In this document: in pieces, positions 26,605 through 34,535 of the stretch
Layout of the letters: each line of letters begins with the position of its first letter
How positions within the stretch are numbered: position 1 is the first letter of the stretch
Source of the DNA: Paenibacillus arenosi
Lineage (GTDB): Bacteria > Bacillota > Bacilli > Paenibacillales > Paenibacillaceae
Assembly (NCBI RefSeq): GCF_014841135.1
Contig: NZ_JACYTN010000002.1
Location: forward strand, 62,001-126,000
DNA: 64,000 bases
Direction of reading: 5' to 3'
Position numbers and translations under genes: made by a program
Notes under the pieces: generated by a model
Databases searched by the model: none
The model's input: only the letters and a program-made list of their open reading frames with translations
What the model was told of the DNA's origin: nothing

Positions 26605-26616
26605 CTATTTCACCGC

Positions 26617-27113
26617 CTAAATCGTATTATCAAGCTCCTCTTTCATTTCAACGACTTGCTCGTACAGTTTAGAGAAAACAAAGCTCAATAAGGCGATGCT
26701 AACTCCAACGATGGAAATGATAATACACGGCAAAATAGTAACAGCATACAAATAAACATCATAAGCAAAAAATAAGACTACGGTTATCAAGTTAAATAAT
26801 ACGACTTCACTAGCTGCATATATAGAAATTCGCTTCAAGCACTTCGGTATTTTCACAGAAAAAGGATGGCCTGTTGCAATCAACTTACATACTTTCTTCA
26901 AGTCAACTAAAGCAGCAACATATGGGATAGCACAAATATAGAGAACGGCAAGAGAGATGTTCACTACGTAATCCCGCTCTCCCCTAATAACGAGAGCCCC
27001 GACTTGGCAAATGCGGTGAATACTAAAGGTGCAGCTAGCAGTGACAGAATGGTAAGCGATAATCCCATCAAGACGACAAGATTTAATACTTTCGCTATCG
27101 TTTTGTTTTTCAT
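26617..27113 (-). pseudogene. yoaS: DUF2975 membrane protein (YoaS-like) interrupted by a frameshift
   Basis: The true start is the ATG at 27113 (MKNKTIAKVLNLVVLMGL), with GAGGAA seven bases upstream. This frame gives a good first membrane helix and reaches LSLLGESGIT, then stops at 26963-26968. The family sequence resumes one frame over as RDYVVNISLAVLYICAIPYV and continues through two more helices (EVVLFNLITVVLFF; ILPCIIISIVGVSIALLSF) to the stop at 26617. A one-base change between about 26968 and 26990 would rejoin the two halves into a normal product of about 165 residues. The longer frame starting at 27135 has a non-membrane N-terminus and is not credible. It may be a true mutation, a sequencing error or programmed slippage. 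Confidence 0.8.
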
Positions 27114-27138
27114 GTTGGTATTCCTCAACTTTCATGAT

Positions 27139-27258
27139 TTGTGGTACGCCATTAACGATATCCGATCATTTTTTCTTTGTCAATAAAAATTAATTAAAAA
27201 ACAGATATTATTTGTTATTAAACACTATTTATTTATTGATAAACAACAAAATAATATC
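27139..27258 (-). promoter_or_regulatory. yoaS promoter and upstream AT-rich inverted repeat
   Basis: Minus-strand TTGACA (about 27177-27182), 17-base spacer, TATCGT stand before the yoaS ATG. Just upstream are arms gatattatt-tgtt (27204-27216) and aacaa-aataatatc (about 27244-27258), which could be an operator for YozG. The rest of the 295-base gap to 27408 holds only the terminator at 27356-27383. Confidence 0.5.
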
Positions 27259-27355
27259 AATCTATTCCAGTAATGTCCTAAAATGAACGTTTTATAATCG
27301 AATTCAGTAAACTATATATGAATATGATGCGACGCTAATTAGCTAAACAAACAGA

Positions 27356-27383
27356 AAAAGACCCTATTCAAAGGGTCTTTCTT
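27356..27383 (-). terminator. Terminator of the 87-aa gene
   Basis: Minus-strand stem aaagaccct / agggtcttt with flanking T. Confidence 0.8.
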
Positions 27384-27408
27384 CTCCATTGCAATCGTAA
27401 CTTTTCAC

Positions 27409-27672
27409 TTAGATATCAATCGCCACATGAGGCTTGCTATAATGACTAGTTCCACCGCCTCCTACTATTACATAACCCCCTTTATTAAAAAGGAGCCGCT
27501 TGCTTGAACCATTTGACAGCAGCACTATGACTTCCGCGCGCTTTGCCAGTGCGATATATTTAACATATCCGCTTCTCAGCACAATAGTCTTCCAATTGTC
27601 GTCAAACTCCGAACGAAGTACCCGATTGGAATAGACTTGATTTTCCTTGCGCCCAACACGAGATTTCCCCAT
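27409..27672 (-). CDS. Small basic protein of unknown function
   Basis: The 87-residue protein starts at ATG with AGGGG about nine bases upstream. It is basic at the N-terminus (MGKSRVGRKENQVYSNRVL), beta-rich in the middle and ends in a Gly-rich segment (GGYVIVGGGGTSHYSKPHV). No signal peptide or membrane segment is seen and no family is recognised. A strong terminator lies 25 bases downstream, which supports a real gene. An overlapping frame (27602-27817) lacks a ribosome site and was not called. Confidence 0.55.
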   Translation of the reverse strand: MGKSRVGRKENQVYSNRVLRSEFDDNWKTIVLRSGYVKYIALAKRAEVIVLLSNGSSKRLLFNKGGYVIVGGGGTSHYSKPHVAIDI

Positions 27673-27827
27673 CGCAATATCGCCCCTTCACTGATATAGG
27701 ATTAGTCATCACTCTACTAACCGCTTGCTTGTCAGCAGTATATTCAGCAGCGATTCTCGATGTTTGGGTTATAGAGATAGCTGCCCCATTACAGGGCACT
27801 TGTATGCACGATTGCACATAATCTAGT

Positions 27828-28724
27828 TTACTTTCGACTAGCTGCCGGGCTACTATGTGTACGTTCAGCGATCAATTGTTGATTCGTCCATTTTTGCTTA
27901 CTGCGAGACATCATAATGCAGGTGGCCACAATGAGACATCCCCCTATAGTCGTATAGATGTCCGGGATTTCGAACCAGAACAAGAAGCCCCATAACACAT
28001 TAAACACGATGCCAATGTAACGAGTGACCTCCACTACAATCGCATTTTCATGTGTAAATGCCTTCGTCAAAAATACTTGACCTACTAAAGATACAACACC
28101 AATTGCGACAAGGTAGATCCATTCTGTTGTATTTGGCATGACAAAGCTATTCCACATCAATGGGATAGAGACAAGCGTAGCCGTAGCTAAAAAATAAAAT
28201 ACAATTTCATAGGCGTGATGACGTTGACTCAAGTAGCGAATAGAAGTGGCAGCACCTGCGCCAAGAACGGCACTTAATAGCCCGATGAGTGCATACATCG
28301 AGTAAGATGAGAATTGGAATGGCTTTACTAGCAGTAACGCCCCAACGAACGCAATAGGCATAATATATATCATTTGTCGCGACAGCTTCTCCTTAAGAAA
28401 AAAGAAAGCGAGAATAAATACGAAAATAGGAGACATATGTGCGAGTATGGTGGCGTCTGTTAACGATATTTTTGAGATCGCATAAAAGTAAGTAATTAAG
28501 TAGAGCGCCCCTAGTACACCCCGCGTTATTAGCATAGGAATCCCCGTTGTAGAGAAGGAAACGTTGCTTTTTCTCATAAGTGTAAAAATAAGGATCGTTC
28601 CAATCAAACTACGAAAGAAGGCTACTTCCGTTGAAGGAATCGTAAAGCTGACCGCCTTCACCAGCGCATTCATAATACTGAACACGAGTGATGCCAAAAT
28701 AGCTAAATAGATACCGTTTTTCAT
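27828..28724 (-). CDS. EamA/DMT-family transporter, probable opine-metallophore exporter (copy 1)
   Basis: I choose the ATG at 28724 (MKNGIYLAILASLVFS); it overlaps the dehydrogenase stop as ATGA and has GGGAG eight bases upstream. The 298-residue product has ten membrane segments in two EamA repeats. In Pseudomonas, an EamA protein (CntI) exports pseudopaline, and Paenibacillus opine clusters carry similar genes. Its place at the end of this operon gives it the same probable role here: release of the newly made metallophore. The protein in copy 2 (37289) is nearly identical through the membrane core and differs mainly in the C-terminal tail. Confidence 0.88.
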   Translation of the reverse strand: MKNGIYLAILASLVFSIMNALVKAVSFTIPSTEVAFFRSLIGTILIFTLMRKSNVSFSTTGIPMLITRGVLGALYLITYFYAISKISLTDATILAHMSPIFVFILAFFFLKEKLSRQMIYIMPIAFVGALLLVKPFQFSSYSMYALIGLLSAVLGAGAATSIRYLSQRHHAYEIVFYFLATATLVSIPLMWNSFVMPNTTEWIYLVAIGVVSLVGQVFLTKAFTHENAIVVEVTRYIGIVFNVLWGFLFWFEIPDIYTTIGGCLIVATCIMMSRSKQKWTNQQLIAERTHSSPAASRK

Positions 28725-30067
28725 GTTGCACACTCCCATACGCTAAAGATCGCATCTATGTCTTCTATCGTCGAATCAATTAGCATTTCAGGATGGATCG
28801 CGGATGCACCCTGTTCAGCAATAAACTGCTGCAATCGCTGCTCAAACAGCTGAATAAGCTGCAAGGTTTGTGGCATTTGCACCTTCATGAATTCCGCCAT
28901 ACCATATAAAGCCTTTAACCGTTTATAATCTTCAAGTGGAATTCGCGGAATCATCCAGCGGCCACGCTCATCTTGGTATATTTGTTTATACGGTACAGCG
29001 GAAAAATCAAAGTATTTCCCTTGTTCATCGCTTGATGAGAATGGATCGATTAGCAAGGATGAATACCGAATATAGAGCAAATATTCCTGATGGACCGGCT
29101 CTAACTCTACAAAATGTTCAATTTCATAACGTGACAGACTCTCTTCCCGAACAGGATAATTATCATCATTCATAAATTGCAGCAAATTAATCGGCTCGCA
29201 ACCACAGCTCATTAGGAATCTTGATATTTCCCGCCATAGTTCTGCCATAACATGAATGACTTGAGAAGTAATCGGGCCCTCAGGATAAAGTTTATACATA
29301 CACTTATTCGAAGGCTCTTTTCGTAGAATCTGATCCAGTGAGAATTCATTAATAAACAAGGGAGGATGAACATACATCGTGATACTCCTGCTCTCTGCTT
29401 CCAACGGATTACTTACTACATCACATTGGATGCCCAAGCTTGTTATAAAAAGTTGCAACGGCTGGATAGACCAACTATTAGATTGATTAGAAGCTGCGTA
29501 GACCTTCTTCTTCATGGCTTTCGTGTATGCTGTTGTCATAGAAGCTGCATCGAACTTGGTCGCGGCAAAATAAGTAGACAAACTAATAACATCAATGCTT
29601 CTATTGATAGGAAGTTCGCTATTGACCAACAAATTCGAACCGAAGCTTGGAGACAGCAATATAATCGTGTGTACGAATGGTAAACGCTCAAATTGAAGCT
29701 GACGGATGACATCCCGGTAGCTATCACTTGGGGTACAAATGACAATCGTATCCCAACTTCCCTCTACCTCGATGGTCTGATACCCTGCATAAAAATGTTC
29801 GAGTCGAACAGCCCCCTCTAAATGTTGATAATGCTCCCCATGCATACGCGATGTAACACATTGTTGGGATTGTATTAATTCCTGTAATAACTGAGCTGCA
29901 TGCGGCCCTTCTCGATTTAATAAACCAAGCTTACTGGACCAGCCACGAGATAGTTGTACAGCCGTATGTATCGCTGCAGGCCCAGCACCAATGAGCAGTG
30001 TATTCCCAAATGGCGCTGTATTGGCTTGTAATGCTACTCTATTTGGATCGGATGTGTATCTCGTCAT
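28721..30067 (-). CDS. cntM: Opine metallophore dehydrogenase CntM-like (copy 1)
   Basis: The 448-residue protein has an N-terminal Rossmann motif (LLIGAGPAAIHTAVQL, residues about 25-40) and the staphylopine-dehydrogenase body, with conserved-looking SLSTYFAATKFD, SITMYVHPPLFINEFSL, LYPEGPIT and LLQFMNDDNYPV. The family joins the CntL product (a histidine-aminobutyrate conjugate) to pyruvate or 2-oxoglutarate by NAD(P)H-dependent reductive condensation. This completes the zinc-, nickel- or cobalt-binding opine. The gene ends two bases after the cntL stop region begins and overlaps the exporter gene by four bases, so it is tightly coupled. Which keto acid is used cannot be read from the sequence. 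Confidence 0.9.
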   Translation of the reverse strand: MTRYTSDPNRVALQANTAPFGNTLLIGAGPAAIHTAVQLSRGWSSKLGLLNREGPHAAQLLQELIQSQQCVTSRMHGEHYQHLEGAVRLEHFYAGYQTIEVEGSWDTIVICTPSDSYRDVIRQLQFERLPFVHTIILLSPSFGSNLLVNSELPINRSIDVISLSTYFAATKFDAASMTTAYTKAMKKKVYAASNQSNSWSIQPLQLFITSLGIQCDVVSNPLEAESRSITMYVHPPLFINEFSLDQILRKEPSNKCMYKLYPEGPITSQVIHVMAELWREISRFLMSCGCEPINLLQFMNDDNYPVREESLSRYEIEHFVELEPVHQEYLLYIRYSSLLIDPFSSSDEQGKYFDFSAVPYKQIYQDERGRWMIPRIPLEDYKRLKALYGMAEFMKVQMPQTLQLIQLFEQRLQQFIAEQGASAIHPEMLIDSTIEDIDAIFSVWECAT

Positions 30068-30068
30068 A

Positions 30069-30854
30069 TTAAAGCCTCTCCAATACTAGTGTATCGTACA
30101 AATGCTGCTCGTCATCGATTTTACGTTGCACCCATTTATCAGCTACATCCGCTTCTAATGGATAATTAAAGATAGATTTGAGGCCATTTCCGTAGCGGAC
30201 AATAATTTTAGCTTGTGGATTCATATGCTGGCGGAGCTCCTCAAGCACTTCCAGCTTGTTTTTAACTAGCGAAGCAATAATAATATGCGTTGCTTCTCCC
30301 GTGTAAGACAGCTCTTGAGCTGTTTTACTCGTGAAGCTGATGCAATTACCCAAACCAGAGGCAGCAGCTACTTGCTGGGCCCATTCAATAGCTTCAGGAT
30401 CAATATCCAAACAAACGACCTGTGCTCTCGTTTCTCTCGCGATCGTTAAGGCAGAAGTCGGAAAAGCACCTGATCCGATAAACAATACCTTGGAGCTGCT
30501 ATCAATATGATGCTTTTCCATTTCTTCATTTACGGCTCGCGCCAGTATATCTAAATAATCACTAATATCCGAATGATGCTCACAAGTATGTTTGGCTTGA
30601 TATTTTTCCATATCGCACAACGCTTGAATGGAGGCTTCTCTCACTTTTTCAGCATACTCCGCTATTTCAGCATGCTCGCCCCATTGGCTCCACCGTTGCA
30701 AATTATCATCATTGATCATGAATTGGCACAAATAATCCAATCGTTCTTTCAGCAATTCAAAACAATCACAATGCTGCTTCGAATACGTAGTCAATTCTTT
30801 AATTTCAAATTCAAGCAATTTTAAGGAGAGCAGATAATGATATTTGTCTTTCAT
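30069..30854 (-). CDS. cntL: Nicotianamine-synthase-like aminobutyryl transferase CntL-like (copy 1)
   Basis: I choose the ATG at 30854 (MKDKYHYLLSLKLLEFEIKE), with GGAGGAG six bases upstream. The 261-residue product has a helical N-terminal half and a Rossmann SAM-binding half (KVLFIGSGAFPTSALTIA; VVCLDIDPEAIEWAQ; HIIIASLVKNKLEVLEEL). CntL enzymes move the aminobutyrate moiety of S-adenosylmethionine onto histidine, the first committed step of staphylopine, pseudopaline and bacillopaline synthesis. No histidine racemase gene (cntK) is present, so L-histidine is the likely substrate. It is directly upstream of cntM. Confidence 0.9.
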   Translation of the reverse strand: MKDKYHYLLSLKLLEFEIKELTTYSKQHCDCFELLKERLDYLCQFMINDDNLQRWSQWGEHAEIAEYAEKVREASIQALCDMEKYQAKHTCEHHSDISDYLDILARAVNEEMEKHHIDSSSKVLFIGSGAFPTSALTIARETRAQVVCLDIDPEAIEWAQQVAAASGLGNCISFTSKTAQELSYTGEATHIIIASLVKNKLEVLEELRQHMNPQAKIIVRYGNGLKSIFNYPLEADVADKWVQRKIDDEQHLYDTLVLERL

Positions 30855-30880
30855 AGACAGCTCCTCCATTCATAAAGGTT

Positions 30881-31762
30881 CTATTTATTCCTAACGTCAA
30901 GAAGCTGACGAAGTCCATCTCCAATCAAATTGCATGACATAACGACGATCATGATACACAAGCCTGGGTAAATCATAAGTTGTGGCATTGTCTGAAAATA
31001 GGGTCTACCATCATTCAGCATGGCCCCCCACTCAGGTGTTGGCGGTTGTGCGCCTAATCCTAAATAAGAGAGCGAGGAGACAATCAAAATGATCTTCCCG
31101 ATATCCAACGAAGCAAGAACGATGACTGGAGATACAATATGCGGCAGCAGCTGCCTTCGAATCATATGCCATGTACCAAAGCCTGCTGCACGTGCTGCCT
31201 CCATATATTCCTTCTCACGCTCCAACAGGATAATGCTTCGTACAAGCCGTACATACTCAATCCATTTGACTGCAATGATAGCTATTAATAGATTCGTAAT
31301 GCTCGGACCTAGAAAGCCTGAAACCGCAATCGCCACAATAATTTCAGGCAATGCACCAACACCATCAACAACTCTCATGATGAAAGAATCTAGACGTCCT
31401 CCTACGTAGCCAGTTAGAAGTCCTATCGGTACACCTATGAAAATAGTTGCTGTAATCACGATGCCTGCTAAACTCAATGTCATATGTGCCCCTGATGCCA
31501 ATCGTGAGAAAATACATCTCCCTAGATGATCGGTGCCAAGCGGATATTCCCAACTGGCAGGCCCGAGACGTTCCGACATTTGGATGAGCAAAGGGTCATT
31601 AGGTACTAGATAGCTTCCTGCAATAACAAACAAGATTAGCGTAAAAAAAATAACAGAGCCAACCAACATAAGCGGATAACGAAGCAGCTTTTTCCAAAAG
31701 GAAGTACTGCTTCGCTGATGCGTAAGCGCAGCGCTAGACATCGTATTGTAATGGGAACTCAT
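30881..31762 (-). CDS. cntC: Opp/Nik-type ABC permease CntC-like (copy 1)
   Basis: I choose the ATG at 31762 (MSSHYNTMSS), which overlaps the cntB stop as ATGA and follows GGGGAGGATGAT. The 293-residue product has an N-terminal membrane segment, the OppC-type LIQMSERLGPASWEYPLGTDHLGRCIFSRL and the EAA loop YMEAARAAGFGTWHMIRRQLLPHI. It forms the uptake channel together with CntB. Its place next to cntL and cntM indicates re-import of metal-loaded opine. No ATPase gene is present in this operon. Confidence 0.9.
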   Translation of the reverse strand: MSSHYNTMSSAALTHQRSSTSFWKKLLRYPLMLVGSVIFFTLILFVIAGSYLVPNDPLLIQMSERLGPASWEYPLGTDHLGRCIFSRLASGAHMTLSLAGIVITATIFIGVPIGLLTGYVGGRLDSFIMRVVDGVGALPEIIVAIAVSGFLGPSITNLLIAIIAVKWIEYVRLVRSIILLEREKEYMEAARAAGFGTWHMIRRQLLPHIVSPVIVLASLDIGKIILIVSSLSYLGLGAQPPTPEWGAMLNDGRPYFQTMPQLMIYPGLCIMIVVMSCNLIGDGLRQLLDVRNK

Positions 31763-32703
31763 ATCATCCTCCCCTTCACATAGCGAACTCGAGGATCGAT
31801 CCATGTATAACTTATATCGATAAGCAGATTAACCATCACGATCATCGTTCCAGAAATCATGACGTATGCCTGAATGACAGGGTAATCGCGCTTAAAGATA
31901 GCTTCGATAGCCATATCCCCTAGGCCCGGCCAAGAAAACAGCGTTTCAATAATGACTGAACCTGCCAAAATGCTTCCCACACTCGAACCCAATACCGTCA
32001 TGACAGGAATCAACGCGGCACGCAGTGCATGTTTGCACATAATCCGCCATTCCCCTATACCTCGCGCACGCGCAGTACGTATGTAGTCCTGTGCAAGCAC
32101 CTCTAACAATCCCGCTCGCAGCATACGTGCATATATGGCAGCCAAACCGAACCCAAGCGTAATACTAGGTAAAATGAGATGTACAGCAGAACCCATCCCC
32201 ATCGTTGGCAGCCAGCCTAATTGATAAGAAAAACCGTAGATAAGCATAAGTCCCAACCAGAAGGCAGGTATCGATGCACCTAATAATGCAAGCACGCTGC
32301 TAACATGATCGATCCATTTCCCTTCATATTTCGCTGCTACGATCCCTAGGGGTATCGAGATGACCAGCATGACAATTAAACTACCTGCGGCAAGCTCCAA
32401 AGTAGCTGGTAAACGTTCTAAAACGTCTTGCACGACAGGCTTGCCATTAATAAGCGAGTTCCCAAAGTCGAATTGCATGATGCTGTACATCCAGCGTAAA
32501 TATTGAATGTATACAGGCTGATCAAGCCCTAGCTCTTTTCTAAGCGCTTCTTCATCTGCGGATGTAGCAACCACTTCGTCCGCACGCAAAATAGTAAACA
32601 CAGGATCGCCAGGAGCTAATTTCATTAACGTGAATGTAAATAGCGATAGAAAAAATAAAACGATCCCCAGTTGCAACAGCCGTTCTTTAACGATGTTTAG
32701 CAT
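31759..32703 (-). CDS. cntB: Opp/Nik-type ABC permease CntB-like (copy 1)
   Basis: The 314-residue protein is an OppB/DppB-type permease: FTLMKLAPGDPVFTIL near the N-terminus, six membrane segments and the EAA loop YIRTARARGIGEWRIMCKHALRAALIPV. It pairs with CntC as the channel for metal-opine uptake. It begins two bases after the binding-protein stop and overlaps cntC by four bases. Confidence 0.9.
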   Translation of the reverse strand: MLNIVKERLLQLGIVLFFLSLFTFTLMKLAPGDPVFTILRADEVVATSADEEALRKELGLDQPVYIQYLRWMYSIMQFDFGNSLINGKPVVQDVLERLPATLELAAGSLIVMLVISIPLGIVAAKYEGKWIDHVSSVLALLGASIPAFWLGLMLIYGFSYQLGWLPTMGMGSAVHLILPSITLGFGLAAIYARMLRAGLLEVLAQDYIRTARARGIGEWRIMCKHALRAALIPVMTVLGSSVGSILAGSVIIETLFSWPGLGDMAIEAIFKRDYPVIQAYVMISGTMIVMVNLLIDISYTWIDPRVRYVKGRMI

Positions 32704-32704
32704 G

Positions 32705-34252
32705 CTATTTCACATCCATTTTGTTCGTAATGATATAGTACTCCTCCGCTCCAGGCGCCCAATTAAGAACACGTTTATTCATGCCAACTAAGATGTTTGG
32801 GTATGCAACGTATGAATGTGGTACTTCATCTTGAACAACAGAGACTACTTCTTTGGACAGCTTCATTCGAGCCTCTTGATCCTCACTTGCATTAAGCTGC
32901 TTAAGTACAGGTGCTAAATGATTCACTTCAATATTACCTGGATTCAGGGCACCGCCTTGCTGATAAGCAGCATTAAGGAAGTATCCACCATCTCCTCGCG
33001 GAGCGGACAAACTACTATAGGTGACCATGTCCCACTGATCATTTTCTCGCAAATGCGCATCAATGTTCTCTACGATCTTAATCTCAACTTGAACCCCAAT
33101 CTTCGCTGCCTCTGACTGGAATAATTGAGCGATCAGCGTAAGCTCTGGACGAGTCTTATACGTAATGAGTTGGATGCTCAATGGCACGTCATTCTTTTCA
33201 AGTTTGCCATTCGAGTTAGGCTTATACCCTGCTTCTTGTAGAAGTTCCAAAGCTTTGGCAGAGTTAAAGGCAGGAATCTCGCCATCATTTCCAAATGGCA
33301 ATGTCTTAGGGAATGGTCCGTTAGCTGGCTGTCCATGTCCGAACATAATTCCTTCTACAACCATTTTGCGATCAACGAGCAGATCAAATGCCTTTCTTAC
33401 GCGTATATCCTGCATATGCGGTCGTCTAGCATTATAGATTAGATAGTGAACACGAAGGCCTGTAACCGACTCCACTGTTAAATTGTTATCAAGCTCCAAT
33501 GCTTCTATCGATTCAGCAGGCAGCTGATAGGCGATGTCTGCCTCCTTCGACTGGAGGGCCATCATTCTCACATTTGCATCCTCGTTAAATTGAAATGATA
33601 CTTCATCCAACATCGCAGGTGTATCCCAATAGCCCTCGTAACGAACGAGGTTCGCCTCACGGTTAGGTGCGAATGAAGCTACCTTGAATGCCCCCGTCCC
33701 TACAGGCTTATCGTTGAATGACATCGTACCGACTTTAGCTTCCGCAGCTGTACTAACAATCGAGGTGTACGGATTGATGAATTCAGAAGGCAATGCCGGA
33801 TTTGGCTCAGATGTTACAATGGTGAGCTCCTGCCCCTTCGCCTCCATAGAAGCTATTTTTAATGCCCTTGAAAGGGATTGATTCGACTTCAACGAACGTT
33901 CAAGTGATGACTTAACTGCTGCGGCATCCATCTTTACCCCGTCATGAAAGGTCACCTTGTCTCGAAGTACAAACACCCACGTGTGTGGATCGATCGATTT
34001 CCATTCCTTGGCTAGCCATGGGCTCGGCTTCATCTCGCTGTCGAGCTTTACCAACGTCTCTACTGCTCCTGCTCGCAGTGGTGCCCAACTGTTATGTGGG
34101 TCTAATGTATTGACCGAAAGATGATAAATCATCGTTACCTTCTTCGTTTTCTTTTGCGTACTATCAGTAGACCCTCCCGTACTGCATCCCGAAACGAAAA
34201 GCATCCAACATAGGACTAACAATATTGTTGCTTTATGCTTGCTACTATTCAT
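32705..34252 (-). CDS. cntA: Metal-opine-binding lipoprotein CntA-like (copy 1)
   Basis: I choose the ATG at 34252 (MNSSKHKATILL), with AAGGAGG five bases upstream; an upstream in-frame ATG at 34276 has no such site. The 515-residue product matches copy 2 in length. It has a lipoprotein signal ending FVSGC and a family 5 (OppA/NikA) binding-protein fold: YHLSVNTLDPHNSWAPLRAG, WVFVLRDKVTFHDG, QLPAESIEALE. It would capture the metal-opine complex outside the cell. It is the first gene of the operon and lies behind a promoter with a Zur box. Confidence 0.9.
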   Translation of the reverse strand: MNSSKHKATILLVLCWMLFVSGCSTGGSTDSTQKKTKKVTMIYHLSVNTLDPHNSWAPLRAGAVETLVKLDSEMKPSPWLAKEWKSIDPHTWVFVLRDKVTFHDGVKMDAAAVKSSLERSLKSNQSLSRALKIASMEAKGQELTIVTSEPNPALPSEFINPYTSIVSTAAEAKVGTMSFNDKPVGTGAFKVASFAPNREANLVRYEGYWDTPAMLDEVSFQFNEDANVRMMALQSKEADIAYQLPAESIEALELDNNLTVESVTGLRVHYLIYNARRPHMQDIRVRKAFDLLVDRKMVVEGIMFGHGQPANGPFPKTLPFGNDGEIPAFNSAKALELLQEAGYKPNSNGKLEKNDVPLSIQLITYKTRPELTLIAQLFQSEAAKIGVQVEIKIVENIDAHLRENDQWDMVTYSSLSAPRGDGGYFLNAAYQQGGALNPGNIEVNHLAPVLKQLNASEDQEARMKLSKEVVSVVQDEVPHSYVAYPNILVGMNKRVLNWAPGAEEYYIITNKMDVK

Positions 34253-34293
34253 GGAATCCTCCTTATATCTGTTCATTTATAGAATACTTGCCT

Positions 34294-34317
34294 ACCCTCT
34301 ACAATGGCTGCCTCCTT
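34294..34317 (-). promoter_or_regulatory. Conserved leader block of metallophore operon 1
   Basis: The minus-strand pattern AGGAGG-N4-CATT-N-TA-N-AGGGT lies 65 bases before the cntA start. The same pattern occurs at the matching place (44023-44047) in operon 2, although the sequences around it differ. It looks like a ribosome-binding site without an open frame behind it. Confidence 0.45.
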
Positions 34318-34333
34318 TCGTAGCAACCATTTG

Positions 34334-34356
34334 TTATTCGTAATAATTACGATTAA
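34334..34356. promoter_or_regulatory. Zur box of metallophore operon 1
   Basis: The perfect palindrome TCGTAAT-A-ATTACGA (34338-34352) with matching flanks fits the Firmicutes Zur consensus (AAATCGTAATnATTACGATTT). It begins nine bases downstream of the -10, over the expected transcription start, so bound Zur would block initiation when zinc is ample. Confidence 0.85.
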
Positions 34357-34364
34357 TTAAGGCT

Positions 34365-34393
34365 ATAATATCCATTTCATTTGTTGATGTCAA
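34365..34393 (-). promoter_or_regulatory. Promoter of metallophore operon 1
   Basis: Minus-strand TTGACA (34388-34393), 17-base spacer, TATTAT (34365-34370). The Zur box follows immediately. Confidence 0.8.
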
Positions 34394-34472
34394 CTAAAAA
34401 AAGCTGTTAGCGTTAACTAGCTGCTGAACGAAATTACTAAAAATACTACGATTTCCCCGCGATTATGAACGA

Positions 34473-34514
34473 AAAAAGAACCTTCAGCGCCAATTATGGC
34501 ATTGAAGGTTCTTC
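34473..34514 (-). terminator. Terminator of the LPMO gene
   Basis: The minus-strand stem agaaccttcaatgcc / ggcgctgaaggttct is followed by six T. Confidence 0.85.
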
Positions 34515-34535
34515 GATCGATTCTAACGTTCTTCC

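Noticed and set aside
27602-27817. 71-codon frame overlapping the 87-aa gene.
   Set aside because: No ribosome site; it overlaps a frame with a better start and a terminator.
34294-34320. Upstream small frame starting ATT after AGGAGG in the operon 1 leader.
   Set aside because: In operon 2 the same position is followed by a stop after two codons, so coding is not conserved.
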